Assembly (NCBI RefSeq): GCF_030527935.1
Contig: NZ_JAUMZV010000004.1
Span: 15,819 to 79,818, forward strand
Direction: 5' to 3'
Length of the DNA: 64,000 bases
From: Kingella sp. (in: b-proteobacteria)
Lineage (GTDB): Bacteria; Pseudomonadota; Gammaproteobacteria; Burkholderiales; Neisseriaceae
In this document: positions 8,874 through 17,648 of the stretch, in pieces
Layout of the letters: every line of letters starts with the position of its first letter
Position numbering within the stretch: the stretch's first letter is position 1
The notes under the pieces: generated by a model
What the model saw: only the letters and a program-made list of their open reading frames with translations
What the model was told of the DNA's origin: nothing
The model's database searches: none
Program-made: the position numbers and the translations under genes

Positions 8874-9530
8874 CTAAAACCGCCATACGCCGCGTTCGCT
8901 GGCAAAGTAGCGCACGCGGATATCGTGGCTTTGCGTAGGCAGTTGGGGCAGGCTTTGGCAGGCGAAGCCTGCGGCGATGGTTTGCGGTTTCAGGCTGCGT
9001 GGGGTGGCGGCTAGTGTGCAGTCGTAGTAGCCGCCGCCTTGCCCTAGGCGGTAGCCGCGCTGGTCTATGCCGACAATGGGCAACACCATGATGTGCAGCG
9101 ATTGGGCGCGGATTTTGTTGCCATGAAATTGCGGCACTTGGATTTGGCTGCGGCGGCGCGGGCGTTCGGGCTGGGCTGTTTTAACTCTGTTGAAGCCTGC
9201 GGCTTTCAGGCTGCCTTGGCGCATGATGGGGTGGGGCGTGAACCAGAGTTTCAGGCTGCGTGGGGCAATGTAGGGCAGATAGACTTGTGCGCCGCGTTGT
9301 TGGGCTGTGCGGGCGAAGCTGTCCAGCCGCAGTTCGCTGCCGATTGCCCAATATACGGCGATGCGTTTGCCGCGTTTGATGAAGCGGTTGAGTTCGCTGT
9401 TGATGCGGCGTTCGGCAGCGCGGCGGGCGTTTTCAGGCTGCCTTTTGCGGGCAAGGCGCAGCGTGCGGCGGATTTCACGTTTATCGGCTTGCGGCGATAG
9501 GTTTTCAGGCTGCCGAAATAGCGTATTCAT
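8874..9530 (-). CDS. ygfA: 5-formyltetrahydrofolate cyclo-ligase
   Basis: The 218-residue protein converts 5-formyl-THF to 5,10-methenyl-THF with ATP, salvaging folate. The N-terminal KREIRRTLRLARK, the VYWAIGSELRLD segment and the C-terminal RLGQGGGYYDCTL block (nucleotide/folate site) identify the family. The ATG at 9530 shares its A with the TGA of dut, so the two are translationally coupled. Five uptake-like segments are translated in this short gene (RQPEN twice, GSLK, and RSLK twice), an unusually high load. One belongs to a 32-base block also found in the gene at 12-14 kb. Confidence 0.92.
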   Translation of the reverse strand: MNTLFRQPENLSPQADKREIRRTLRLARKRQPENARRAAERRINSELNRFIKRGKRIAVYWAIGSELRLDSFARTAQQRGAQVYLPYIAPRSLKLWFTPHPIMRQGSLKAAGFNRVKTAQPERPRRRSQIQVPQFHGNKIRAQSLHIMVLPIVGIDQRGYRLGQGGGYYDCTLAATPRSLKPQTIAAGFACQSLPQLPTQSHDIRVRYFASERGVWRF

Positions 9531-9982
9531 CAGCCGCGCCCTGTGCTGCCAAAGCCGCCTGCACCGCGCTCGCTGCTGGCGAAATCGTCCACAATGGCAA
9601 ACTGCGCTTGCACCACGGGCATGATGACCATCTGCGCGATGCGGTCTAGCGGGGCAATGGTGAAATCGGCTTGGCTTCTGTTCCACAGCGACACCATCAG
9701 CTCGCCTTGGTAGTCGGAATCAATCAAGCCGACCAAATTGCCCAGCACGATGCCGTGTTTATGCCCCAGCCCTGAGCGCGGCAAGATGGTGGCGGCAAGA
9801 TTGGGGTTGGCGATGTGGATGGCGATGCCTGTGGGGATGAGTGCGGTTTCGCCTGCGCGGATGGTTTGCGGCGCGTCTATGCAGGCGCGCAAGTCTAGCC
9901 CGGCGCTGCCTTGCGTGGCGTATTGCGGCAGGTGTTCGGCGATTTTGGGGTTGAGAATTTTGAGTTGGATGGTGGGGTGCAT
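9530..9982 (-). CDS. dut: deoxyuridine 5'-triphosphate nucleotidohydrolase (dUTPase)
   Basis: The 150-residue trimeric enzyme hydrolyses dUTP to dUMP and PPi, which keeps uracil out of DNA. The motifs are in order: GLDLRA (motif 1), [10 protein letters not shown] (2), [11 protein letters not shown] (3), DRIAQMV (4) and the Gly-rich C-terminal [12 protein letters not shown] (5). I start at [12 protein letters not shown] (9982); upstream codons come from an uptake sequence. It overlaps ygfA by one base. Confidence 0.96.
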   Translation of the reverse strand: MHPTIQLKILNPKIAEHLPQYATQGSAGLDLRACIDAPQTIRAGETALIPTGIAIHIANPNLAATILPRSGLGHKHGIVLGNLVGLIDSDYQGELMVSLWNRSQADFTIAPLDRIAQMVIMPVVQAQFAIVDDFASSERGAGGFGSTGRG

Positions 9983-10107
9983 GGTGTTTCCTTTTATTTG
10001 GATTGCGCTAAGGCAGCCTGAAAACAAAAAACTACATCCAGTTTCAGGATGACTAAAAAACTGTTATGATACCGTAAATTTTCCCCCACGTTCTGTTAGG
10101 CTGTGTA

Positions 10108-10156
10108 AGAACCTGTATTTATTTATTTGCCTAGGCAAATAGTGAACACAGGTTCT
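10108..10156. repeat. short deletion form of the M1 element upstream of malic enzyme
   Basis: These 49 bases keep only the two inverted ends (AGAACCTGTATTTA... and ...GTGAACACAGGTTCT) around a CCTAGG centre, flanked by TAA on both sides. They lie 44 bases before the malic enzyme start, so a hairpin would form in its leader. A TATGAT at 10065-10070 could be a -10 box. Confidence 0.65.
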
Positions 10157-10199
10157 AAACCCAACAGATTTTTCTAACCTTCTCAAAAAGGCACACATC

Positions 10200-11483
10200 A
10201 TGAAAATAGATGAACAGTTGAAGCAAGCAGCGTTAGATTTCCACCAATTCCCCGTTCCCGGCAAAGTGAGCGTAACGCCGACCAAATCGTTGGCAACACA
10301 GCAAGATTTGGCGTTGGCGTATTCCCCCGGTGTTGCCGCGCCGTGCATGGAAATCCACGCCAACCCCGCCGATGCCTATAAATACACCGCCAAAGGCAAC
10401 TTGGTGGCGGTGATTTCCAACGGCACAGCGGTGCTGGGTTTGGGCGACATCGGCGCGCAAGCGAGCAAGCCCGTGATGGAAGGCAAGGGCGTGTTGTTCA
10501 AAAAATTTGCAGGCATTGATGTGTTTGACATTGAAATCAACGAACACGACCCCGACAAGCTGGTGGACATCATCGCCGCGCTAGAACCCACATTTGGCGG
10601 CGTTAATTTGGAAGACATCAAAGCCCCAGAGTGCTTCTACATTGAGAAAAAATTAAAAGAACGCTGCCATATCCCCATTTTCCACGACGACCAACACGGC
10701 ACCGCCATCATCACCGCCGCCGCCACCATCAACGGCTTGCGCGTAGTGGGCAAAAAAATTGAAGACGTAACCCTTGTGGTTTCAGGCGCGGGCGCGGCAG
10801 CGATTGCCTGCACCAACTTGCTGGTGGCGTTGGGCTTAAAACGCGAAAACGTTACCCTGTGCGACCGTAAAGGTGTGATTTACCAAACGCGCGAAGACCG
10901 CAACAGCATGGATGCCACCAAAGCGCACTACGCCATTGCCGACAACGGACAGCGCACGCTGGCAGACGCGGTAGTTGGCAAAGACATTTTCTTGGGGCTA
11001 TCGGGCGCAGATTTGCTCTCGCCTGAAATGCTGAAAACCATGGCGGATAAGCCCTTGGTGTTTGCGATGGCGAACCCCAATCCCGAAATCAAACCACCCG
11101 TTGCCAAAGAAGCGCGCGCGGACGTGATTATCGGCACAGGTCGTTCCGATTACCCCAACCAAATCAACAATGTATTGTGCTTCCCATTCTTGTTCCGTGG
11201 CGCATTAGACTGCGGTGCAAGCGAAATCAACGAAGCGATGAAAAAAGCCGCGGTGTATGCCATTGCCGATTTGGCGCACGAGCCCGTGCCCGAAGCGGTG
11301 CGCTCGGCATACCAAAACCGCGATTTCACTTTCGGCGCGGAATACCTGATTCCCACGCCGTTTGACCCGCGCCTGATTTCGCGCATCGCGCCCGCCGTTG
11401 CCAAAGCCGCCGCCGAAAGCGGCGTGGCAGCACGCCCGATTGCTGATTTGGCGGCTTATGCAGCGAGCTTGGAGAAAAAATAA
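10200..11483 (+). CDS. maeB: NAD(P)-dependent malic enzyme, short form
   Basis: The 427-residue enzyme decarboxylates malate to pyruvate. It has the N-terminal malic domain ([29 protein letters not shown]), the metal/substrate block FDIEINEHD and HDDQHGTAI, and a Rossmann domain with [12 protein letters not shown]. coli MaeB is about 760 residues with a phosphotransacetylase-like C-terminal domain; that domain is absent here, as in many short malic enzymes. AAAAAGG lies about 10 bases before the ATG. Cofactor preference cannot be read safely. Confidence 0.93.
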   Translation: MKIDEQLKQAALDFHQFPVPGKVSVTPTKSLATQQDLALAYSPGVAAPCMEIHANPADAYKYTAKGNLVAVISNGTAVLGLGDIGAQASKPVMEGKGVLFKKFAGIDVFDIEINEHDPDKLVDIIAALEPTFGGVNLEDIKAPECFYIEKKLKERCHIPIFHDDQHGTAIITAAATINGLRVVGKKIEDVTLVVSGAGAAAIACTNLLVALGLKRENVTLCDRKGVIYQTREDRNSMDATKAHYAIADNGQRTLADAVVGKDIFLGLSGADLLSPEMLKTMADKPLVFAMANPNPEIKPPVAKEARADVIIGTGRSDYPNQINNVLCFPFLFRGALDCGASEINEAMKKAAVYAIADLAHEPVPEAVRSAYQNRDFTFGAEYLIPTPFDPRLISRIAPAVAKAAAESGVAARPIADLAAYAASLEKK

Positions 11484-11529
11484 TCGCTGATTGATTTGTG
11501 AACCATAAGGCAGCCTGAAAACGAGAAAT

Positions 11530-11672
11530 GGTGGTGTCCTAAAAAGTATGCTGACATAAAACGTCAAGCCAATAACGATATTTCTATCGTACAAAATTTC
11601 CTGTTAAAACAGCGGAATTTGGCTAATTTAAATTACTAAAAAAACAAGCAGCATACTTTTTAGGACACCACC
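11530..11672. repeat. GTGTCCTAAAAAGTATGCTG-ended repeat, copy C
   Basis: GGTGGTGTCCTAAAAAGTAT and its exact inverted partner bound 143 bases. The AT-rich interior differs from copies A and B, so only the ends are shared, as expected for termini of an insertion sequence or its derivatives. No open frame of note is inside. Confidence 0.75.
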
Positions 11673-11834
11673 CGAGAAATAAGCGTTTCAGGCTGCTTTT
11701 TTATGGGTGGCAGAGTAGGGCGGGCGACTGCGTTGTTGTTGTGTCGCATCCACCACGCATGAACATTAGAGAGCGGTTGCGACAAATTGAAACCTTTGCA
11801 AAACCCCTAACAGCAGCTTGAAACACAAGAAATG

Positions 11835-11941
11835 CCGTCATTCCTGCGTAGGCGGGAACCTTGTTTGATATTCAAAAATTTCCGTAAAAACAATTCATTG
11901 CATGAATTCAACCAAGATTCCCGCTTACGCGGGAATGACGA
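11835..11941. repeat. dRS3-flanked NIME-like repeat
   Basis: An inverted pair of dRS3-type units (CGTCATTCCTGCGTAGGCGGGAA on the left, TTCCCGCTTACGCGGGAATGACG on the right) flanks about 60 AT-rich bases including TGATATTCAAAAATTT. Similar pairs lie at 51629-51733 and 56684-56789. This is the Neisseria neisserial intergenic mosaic arrangement. Confidence 0.8.
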
Positions 11942-12020
11942 TTGATTGACCATTTTTTATTTTATTTTAGGTTTGGCAAAGGTTTCAGGCTGCCTAATGT
12001 TAATCGTGTGAAAAAAACCA

Positions 12021-12065
12021 ATAGGCAGCCTGAAAACGTGTGTAAATCATTTTCAGGCTGCCTAT
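12021..12065 (-). terminator. uptake-sequence hairpin after the LtaS-like gene
   Basis: ATAGGCAGCCTGAAAA and TTTTCAGGCTGCCTAT form an inverted pair 10 bases beyond the stop codon on the minus strand. Confidence 0.7.
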
Positions 12066-12075
12066 TGTCCCCCGC

Positions 12076-13977
12076 TCACTGCGCCCATTGGTTCTGCCGC
12101 AGTTTTTCATCGGCGGTTTGGATGCGCCATTGTTCGTATTGCAGGTCTTGCTGCCATGCGCTGCTGTTTGGGGTTTGGGCTGCGCTGGAACGGGCTGCGT
12201 TGTTGAAGCCTGCGGTTTTCAGGCTGCCTTGGGTGAGCGGGGCGATGCCGTTGCTGCTGAGAATATAGGCATCGTCGCCGTGGTTGAGTATTAGGGGCAG
12301 TTCGTTGTTTTGCGGCGGGTTGTGGTCTTGGGCAAGGCTGCGCCCGAAGGTGTACACGGGTTGCTGGATGCCGAGCCAGTCGGCTAGGGTGGGCAGGATG
12401 TCGTATTGGCTGGCGAGCTGGGGGTGTTTTTCAGGCTGCCATTGGGGGTGGTAAACGATGAGCGGGATGTGGTATTGCTCGCGTGCGCTGTCGCTGCGGA
12501 TGGGTTCGTTGCGGGTGTGGTCTGCCATGAAGATGTAGATGGTGTTGTTGTGCCACGGTTGCTGGGCGGCGTATTGCATGAATTGGGCGATGGCCCAGTC
12601 GCTGTATTGCAGGGTGTTGAGAAAGCCGTTTTCGCCTGTTTCGGCGTGGGGTCGGGTGTCAAATTCTTTGCCTGTGCGGGCGTAGGGTTCGTGGGTGGTG
12701 CCGCTGAAAAAGAAGGCGAAAAAGGGCTGCTGGGGCTGGCGGCTGATTTGTTTGCCGAAATACATCAGGCTGTCGTAGTCCCAGCCGAACGGGGGCGGGT
12801 CTTGCGGGTAGGCGCGGATGATGGGTACGTCTTCTTTGCCGTAGTATTCTTGAAAGCCGATGGCTTTGGCTACGCCGTCGATGTGGAACGAGCGGCGGTT
12901 GGATGTTTGCAGCATCAGGGTGCGGTAGCCTTGTTGCTGCGCGAGTTCGGCGATGCGGCTCATGTTGTTGAGTTCTAGCCCGAAGCCGATGGGCTGGCGG
13001 TTGGGCAGGGCGGGCACGGAAGTTAGGCTGGCTTGGATGCCGATGATGCTGCGTTGCCCTGCGGCGTAGAAGTTGGTCCACACTTGGCTTTGGGCGATGA
13101 GCGCGTCCATGTGGGGCGTGGCGCGGTAGCCATTGCCTGCGAGCGCGTCGATGTATTTGTAGCTCCAACTTTCCAGCAGCAGGATGATGACGTTTTTGCG
13201 GCTGGGCGGGTTGCTGCTTTGGTAGCGGAAGGGGTGGGGGTGTTCGGCGGCGATGCGTTGGGCAGTGGCATCGTCCAGATAATGCAGCGGGGCGGCTTGG
13301 CGGCGGTCGTTTAGGGCTTGCAGCGTTACCAGCGTGCCATTTAGGGTAAGGTTGGCTTGGCTTTGCCCGTTACCGTTAAAGGCATCTATGCTGTTTAGCG
13401 GTTTGCCTGTGAACACCATGCCGCGCGCAAGAAAAACGTAGCCCACGAGTAACACGATGATGGTGGGGATTTGGCTTTTCAGGCTGCCTTGGATGGGGGC
13501 GCGGGCGATGCGTATCACGCTGCGTTGCCATAAATAGGCGAGCGCGGCAAAGGCGGCGAATGCGGCTAGGGTGTAAACAAGGCGCGAGCCGAGTGCGATG
13601 CCGATGATGCTGCCGATGTCGCCGCCGATGTTGAGCAAATCGCTGCCGATGTGGCGGCTGACTTCGCCGAAATAGGCTAAATCGGCGATGCCCAGCCCGA
13701 GCTGGGCGACCAGCAGCGCAAAGGCGAGCCATGCGGTGGCCACGCGGGCGCGGCGGGTGGGCACAAGCCACCACAGCAGGCAGGGGGCAAGGGCGATAAT
13801 GGCGAGTTTTAAGTCAAAGCGCGCGCCTGTGAGCAAGGCGGGCAGCAGGTGGGTGTCGGCGAAATAGTGCGGATAGGCGGCGCGTAGGGCGATGCGCAGG
13901 GCGGCGAAGATGAGCGCGGCGAGTGTGAGCACGATGATGGGGAGTGTCCAGATGGGGCGGGGGGGGTGGGAGGGCAT
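12076..13977 (-). CDS. LtaS/OpgB-type sulfatase-fold phosphoglycerol or phosphoethanolamine transferase
   Basis: The protein has 633 residues from MPSHPPRPIW. About five membrane helices fill the first 220 residues, followed by a periplasmic alkaline-phosphatase/sulfatase-fold domain with LLLESWSYKY (metal-binding Glu), AGQRSIIGIQASLTS (nucleophile region), FSGTTHEPY and FMADHTRNE (metal-binding Asp-His). Family members transfer phosphoglycerol or phosphoethanolamine to envelope glycans or lipids; the acceptor is unknown here. The two GSLK segments are translated uptake sequences. The upstream in-frame codons (to 14175) translate repeat D and an uptake-sequence pair and are not counted. No clear ribosome site. 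Confidence 0.86.
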   Translation of the reverse strand: MPSHPPRPIWTLPIIVLTLAALIFAALRIALRAAYPHYFADTHLLPALLTGARFDLKLAIIALAPCLLWWLVPTRRARVATAWLAFALLVAQLGLGIADLAYFGEVSRHIGSDLLNIGGDIGSIIGIALGSRLVYTLAAFAAFAALAYLWQRSVIRIARAPIQGSLKSQIPTIIVLLVGYVFLARGMVFTGKPLNSIDAFNGNGQSQANLTLNGTLVTLQALNDRRQAAPLHYLDDATAQRIAAEHPHPFRYQSSNPPSRKNVIILLLESWSYKYIDALAGNGYRATPHMDALIAQSQVWTNFYAAGQRSIIGIQASLTSVPALPNRQPIGFGLELNNMSRIAELAQQQGYRTLMLQTSNRRSFHIDGVAKAIGFQEYYGKEDVPIIRAYPQDPPPFGWDYDSLMYFGKQISRQPQQPFFAFFFSGTTHEPYARTGKEFDTRPHAETGENGFLNTLQYSDWAIAQFMQYAAQQPWHNNTIYIFMADHTRNEPIRSDSAREQYHIPLIVYHPQWQPEKHPQLASQYDILPTLADWLGIQQPVYTFGRSLAQDHNPPQNNELPLILNHGDDAYILSSNGIAPLTQGSLKTAGFNNAARSSAAQTPNSSAWQQDLQYEQWRIQTADEKLRQNQWAQ

Positions 13978-14072
13978 GGTGAGTTTTTTGTGGGGAGAGT
14001 TGGGGGATGGGGTGGATGGTGTGGATTGGGTTTCAGGCTGCCTTGGGTGTTGGGGCAGCCTGAAAATCGTTT

Positions 14073-14220
14073 GGCGATGTTCTGTTCTGCGGACTGGGGG
14101 CGGCTGTTTAACCTGCCACCCCCATCCTAACCTTCCCCCGCTAGCGGGGGAAGGAACAGGTTGCGGAATGTTCAATCTATACTGCTTGTCGCCAACGGTA
14201 ATCCAGCCAGCATATTTTTT
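14073..14220. repeat. degenerate repeat related to copy B (copy D)
   Basis: It shares with 4965-5158 the segment CCACCCCCATCCTAACCTTC, the hairpin CCCCGCTAGCGGGGG, AAGGAACAG, ATACTGCTTG and an end CCAGCATATTTTTTAG. The left end has decayed. It lies between ylqF and the LtaS-like gene. Confidence 0.6.
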
Positions 14221-14221
14221 A

Positions 14222-14254
14222 GGGCAGCCTGAAAATCATCTTTCAGGCTGCCTT
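14222..14254 (-). terminator. uptake-sequence hairpin after ylqF
   Basis: GGCAGCCTGAAAATCATCTT and CTTTCAGGCTGCCTTT are inverted around a very short loop, just past the ylqF stop on the minus strand. Confidence 0.65.
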
Positions 14255-14260
14255 TGCTAT

Positions 14261-15199
14261 TCACGAGCCTTGCGCTTGCCCTTTGCGTGCGGCTTGGCGT
14301 GCTTCGCGTTGGGCTTTGAGTCCGGCTTCTTTTTTGCGGGCGGCTTTGAGCCATGTTTCCCATTGGCTTGGCGTTTCCAGCGTGATGCGTCCGATTTTGC
14401 CTTCGCGAAAGTCGGTTAGGATGAGTTCGGCGGCTTTTTGGTAGTTGATGCGGTTGCCGCTTAATACTGCGCCGCGTTTTTGCGCTATCCATTCTAGCCA
14501 TTGGGTGTCTTGCCAATGGCTGCTGGGGTCTTTGTCGGCGGCGTATCGCGCTTGCAGCAGGGGCAGGTAGTGGCGGCGCAGGTAGTCCAAGAGTTCCAGC
14601 GCGACTTCTTCTTCATCCAGCGCGTTGCGCCCGATTGCGCCGCTGGCGGCTAGATTGTAGCCCGATTGTTCTACGATGATTTTGGGCCACAGCATCCCCG
14701 GCGTGTCGTAGAGCCAAAAGTCGTCCGCCAAAAATAGGCGTTGTTCGGCTTTGGTGATGCCCGGTTCGTTGCCTGTTTTGGCGGATTTTTTGCCTATCAT
14801 GCCGTTGATAAGCGTGGATTTGCCCACGTTGGGGATGCCGCAAATGAGCACACGCAGGGGTTTGTCTATGCCTGTGCGGTTGGGCATTAGGCTGCGGCAG
14901 GCGGTGGTGATTTTGGGGGCGGTGGCTTTTTCGGAACTGTCTAGCGCGATGGCTTGGGTTTGCGCTTGGCTGACGTAGTAGTCTAGCCAGCTTTGGGTGC
15001 GCTCGGGGTCAGCTAAGTCTTGTTTGTTGAGTATTTTGAGCTTGGGCTTGCCTTTGGATAGCTGGGCGAGCAGGGGGTTTTCGCTGGATGCGGGCAGGCG
15101 TGCGTCTAGCATTTCTATCACCATGTCCACGCTTTTGATGCGCTCGGCGATGGCTTTTTTTGCTTTGTTCATGTGGCCGGGAAACCATTGGATTGCCAT
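14261..15199 (-). CDS. ylqF: ribosome biogenesis GTPase YlqF/RbgA
   Basis: This is a 312-residue circularly permuted GTPase. The G4 motif NKQD (near residue 57) precedes G1 GIPNVGKST (near 123) and G3 DTPG. The N-terminal MAIQWFPGHMNKAKK is the family hallmark. In other bacteria it acts in late 50S assembly. The start at 15199 gives exactly this N-terminus; longer versions add translated uptake sequence. The C-terminus is rich in Lys/Arg/Ala, as expected for an rRNA-binding tail. Confidence 0.95.
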   Translation of the reverse strand: MAIQWFPGHMNKAKKAIAERIKSVDMVIEMLDARLPASSENPLLAQLSKGKPKLKILNKQDLADPERTQSWLDYYVSQAQTQAIALDSSEKATAPKITTACRSLMPNRTGIDKPLRVLICGIPNVGKSTLINGMIGKKSAKTGNEPGITKAEQRLFLADDFWLYDTPGMLWPKIIVEQSGYNLAASGAIGRNALDEEEVALELLDYLRRHYLPLLQARYAADKDPSSHWQDTQWLEWIAQKRGAVLSGNRINYQKAAELILTDFREGKIGRITLETPSQWETWLKAARKKEAGLKAQREARQAARKGQAQGS

Positions 15200-15291
15200 G
15201 TGGGGTGCTTTCGTGTTGGGGTTGGATGTTGGTTGGGATGGGGCAGCCTGAAACCTTTGCAAAACCCCTAAATAGCAGCCTGAAACCTAAA

Positions 15292-15379
15292 ATGGAGCGG
15301 TGGCGGCTCGTCGCCAAATGGCTGATTAAACATCGCATGACTGATTTGCCAAGATGTCGGCGAGCCGCCGACGCTCCAT
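15292..15379. repeat. GC-rich 88-base inverted repeat (R3 family)
   Basis: ATGGAGCGGTGGCGGCTCGT and GCGAGCCGCCGACGCTCCAT bound an AT-richer centre with AAACATCGCATGACTGATTT. Uptake sequences with CCTTTGCAAAACCCC sit on its left. Confidence 0.8.
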
Positions 15380-15500
15380 CGGTTGCAGGTTTTGCAAAGA
15401 TTTCAGCCTGAAAATGGATGGAATGGGCTTAGGCTTGTAAACGGGTTTTCAGGCTGTCTGTGTTTACATAATAGGCAGCCTGAAACGCAGTTGAATTATA

Positions 15501-16505
15501 TCATTTTACTTGCCCCCACCAGTCGCTCGTTGGCGTATCCAGCGTAAACACTTGCCCGAGCGTGGGGGTAAGCGTGGCGATGTTTTGCGCGCGAACAAGG
15601 GGGATGCTGCGGCGCACGGGTTCATCCCACGGGTGCATGGCAAGGCTAAACATCCCCCAATGTATCGGCATAAAGCGGTGGGCGCGTAAGTCGGCGATGG
15701 CTTGGGCGGTTTCTTCGGGGTGCATATGGTTGTCGCGCCAGCTGGCGTTGTATTGTCCGTTTTCCACAAGGGCAAGGTCTATTTTGGGGAAGCGTTGTTG
15801 GATTTGGGCGTAGTGGCTGCCGTAGCTGCTGTCGCCCGAAAAATAAAGCGTGTGCTGCGGGGTTTGGATGATGTAGCCCGCCCATAGGGTTTTGTTGAAG
15901 TCGCCCCAGCCGCGGCTGCTGTTGTGCCGTGCGGGCACGGCGTGGATTTTCAGGCTGCCGATGGCGGTGTGTTGCCACCAGTCTAGCTCAATGATGCGCT
16001 GCGCGGGGATGCCCCATTTTTGCAGCAGCGTGCCAAGGTTGAGCGGTACGATAAACTGGGTTGCGCTGTGGATGTGGTGCTTAACGGTGGTTTGGTCTAG
16101 GTGGTCGTAGTGGTTGTGGCTGTATAGGATGTAGTCCACAGGCGGCAGCTGGGCAAGGCTGGCGGGTGGGGCTTGATAACGGCGCGAGATAAGCGGGATG
16201 GGCGATGCGTATTGGCTGAACACGGGGTCTAGCAGCAGGGTTTTGCCTGCGATGCGGATGAACACGCTGCTGTGCCCAAACCACACCAAGCGCGGTTGGT
16301 CGTCTTGCAAAAAGGTTGCCCAATCGGGGCTTTGGCTGGGCAGGGGCGCGGGCGGGGCGTAGCGTTTGGCATCCAGCGTCATGGCTTTGAGCCAGCGCAG
16401 CATGGTTTGGATGCCGCCTTGCACGGGCTGCTGCGGCGGGGTTACATAGAATTTTTGCTGGATGGGATGGTAGTGGTCGCTGGCGGGGCGGATGGGGTAG
16501 CGCAT
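15501..16505 (-). CDS. metallo-beta-lactamase-fold hydrolase (NAPE-PLD/UlaG-like)
   Basis: The 334-residue protein has the metal-binding motif SHNHYDHLD (near residues 129-137), a later HNSSRGWGD segment, YFSGDSSYG and MPIHWGMF. Together these are typical of the NAPE-PLD/UlaG-like branch (COG2220). FGHSSVFIRIAGKTLLLDPVFS is the usual opening strand region. No signal peptide is evident, so it is probably cytoplasmic. The substrate is unknown. It stands alone; the GSLK near residue 184 is a translated uptake sequence. Confidence 0.88.
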   Translation of the reverse strand: MRYPIRPASDHYHPIQQKFYVTPPQQPVQGGIQTMLRWLKAMTLDAKRYAPPAPLPSQSPDWATFLQDDQPRLVWFGHSSVFIRIAGKTLLLDPVFSQYASPIPLISRRYQAPPASLAQLPPVDYILYSHNHYDHLDQTTVKHHIHSATQFIVPLNLGTLLQKWGIPAQRIIELDWWQHTAIGSLKIHAVPARHNSSRGWGDFNKTLWAGYIIQTPQHTLYFSGDSSYGSHYAQIQQRFPKIDLALVENGQYNASWRDNHMHPEETAQAIADLRAHRFMPIHWGMFSLAMHPWDEPVRRSIPLVRAQNIATLTPTLGQVFTLDTPTSDWWGQVK

Positions 16506-16621
16506 GGTGTGTTGGGGCGGGGTAAAAAGAGAGTGGATGATACGGGGTTTGGGGCAGCCTGAAAATGAGTTTAAATGCTGTTTTAGCTTCGCTGAAACTT
16601 GCTTCGCTCGTTTCAGGCTGC

Positions 16622-17095
16622 CTATATGGCTAATAATTGGATGGCATGAGCAACGGCTTGCTCGGTGTAGTGTTCAATCATCGGCACGCTGGATTGGCGC
16701 GGTCCGCCAAAATTGAGTACGCGGATATGATGCTGCTGCACAAAGCGGGCAATGTTTTGCCCTGCGATGGCGGGGGCAACGGTTTGCAGGTCTATCAACA
16801 AAAAGGGCCTGTGTTTTTCCAAGCAAGTTTTGAGCGTGAGCGCGGTGCCGCTGTTAAGCTGGATTTGGGCATAATAAATGATAACGGTGGCATCGCTGTC
16901 TTGCACATTTTGGCGCGTGCGCTTGCGATAACCCGCGTTGGGCAGCGGGATAACGGGGTAGTGCGGGGCGATGATGCCGTCTTCTGCGCGGCGGTCTTCG
17001 GGACACCAACCGCCGCAGGGGATGGAATGAGCCAGCGCGGCATTGAGCGCGCCCCTATCCACGCCTGTTTGCGCGCCCGAGATGATTTTGAGCAT
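16622..17095 (-). CDS. SLOG-family protein (putative molybdenum-carrier/YpsA-related)
   Basis: The 157-residue protein starts MLKIISGAQTGVDRGALNAA, the nucleotide-binding signature of the cpYpsA-like SLOG group annotated as putative molybdenum carrier. GGWCPEDRRAEDG, the TRQNVQDSDATVI segment and LNFGGPRQSS are also family blocks. These proteins are thought to bind a nucleotide-derived ligand; the real role is unknown. It is divergent from the small Cys-rich gene at 17239, with which it shares a 143-base intergenic region. Confidence 0.87.
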   Translation of the reverse strand: MLKIISGAQTGVDRGALNAALAHSIPCGGWCPEDRRAEDGIIAPHYPVIPLPNAGYRKRTRQNVQDSDATVIIYYAQIQLNSGTALTLKTCLEKHRPFLLIDLQTVAPAIAGQNIARFVQQHHIRVLNFGGPRQSSVPMIEHYTEQAVAHAIQLLAI

Positions 17096-17169
17096 GGGTT
17101 TGTCCTTTCAGCGATGCAGTTGAAATAAACGATGATAGCAGCCTGAAAATGGGCTAGGGTGGTTTCAGG

Positions 17170-17199
17170 CTGCCTGATGGCGCGTAAACACGCTATAAT
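17170..17199 (+). promoter_or_regulatory. promoter of the small Cys-rich gene, -35 inside an uptake sequence
   Basis: CTGCCT (17170-17175), part of CAGGCTGCCTGA, is followed after 18 bases by a perfect TATAAT (17194-17199), 40 bases before the start codon. Confidence 0.65.
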
Positions 17200-17238
17200 C
17201 TGCTGCCGCTTGATTAACCTCGCTTTTAAGGAAAAACC

Positions 17239-17382
17239 ATGGGCGAAAACACCATTCAAGTAAACGATGTAAACGAACAAAACAACGAAGCACAAGAGAT
17301 AGAACTGCCTGTTTTGAACAACGCAAACGATGAGAAAAAGGAACACGGCGAAAGCGGTTGCTGCGGCGTGTGCGGCGGCTAG
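17239..17382 (+). CDS. 47-residue acidic protein ending in CCGVCGG
   Basis: ATG at 17239 follows TTAAGGAAAAACC and a strong TATAAT at 17194. The frame runs MGENTIQVNDVNE..., rich in Asn, Glu and Gln, through IELPVLNNAN and a charged EKKEHGESG, and ends in C-C-G-V-C-G-G. The clustered cysteines suggest metal or redox chemistry, or a modified peptide tail; I do not recognise a family. Good promoter, ribosome site and a hairpin terminator (17399-17438) support a real gene. It is easily missed because of its size. Confidence 0.72.
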   Translation: MGENTIQVNDVNEQNNEAQEIELPVLNNANDEKKEHGESGCCGVCGG

Positions 17383-17398
17383 GGCAGCCTGAAATGGA

Positions 17399-17438
17399 AG
17401 AACCTGTATTCGCGGCTATATTGCTGGAATGCAGGTTT
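17399..17438 (+). terminator. terminator derived from a short M1 element
   Basis: AGAACCTGTATTC and GAATGCAGGTTTTTTT form an imperfect hairpin with a T-run, 17 bases after the small gene. The arms are the ends of the M1 element, so a deletion form appears to act as terminator. Confidence 0.6.
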
Positions 17439-17542
17439 TTTTGTGTTGACGGTGGGGCTTTATTTTGGTTTCGCTGAATTTTGTTTCAGGGTTTTCAGGC
17501 TGAAACCTTTGCAAAACCCCCAACAACAGCCTGAAACCTAAA

Positions 17543-17629
17543 ATGGAGCGGCGACGGCTCGTTGCCAACACTTATTAAAACATAGCATTACTGATTTTTC
17601 AAAATGTCGGCGAGCCGCCGACGCTCCAT
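17543..17629. repeat. GC-rich 87-base inverted repeat (R3 family)
   Basis: ATGGAGCGGCGACGGCTCGT and GCGAGCCGCCGACGCTCCAT bound an AT-rich centre with AACATAGCATTACTG. It is very similar to the copy at 15292. Confidence 0.8.
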
Positions 17630-17648
17630 CGGTTACAGGTTTTACAAT

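Noticed and set aside
14000..14175. Upstream extension of the LtaS-like protein (PSPASGGRLGWG...)
   Set aside because: It translates repeat copy D and an uptake-sequence pair; the hydrophobic start of the protein is at MPSHPPRPIW.
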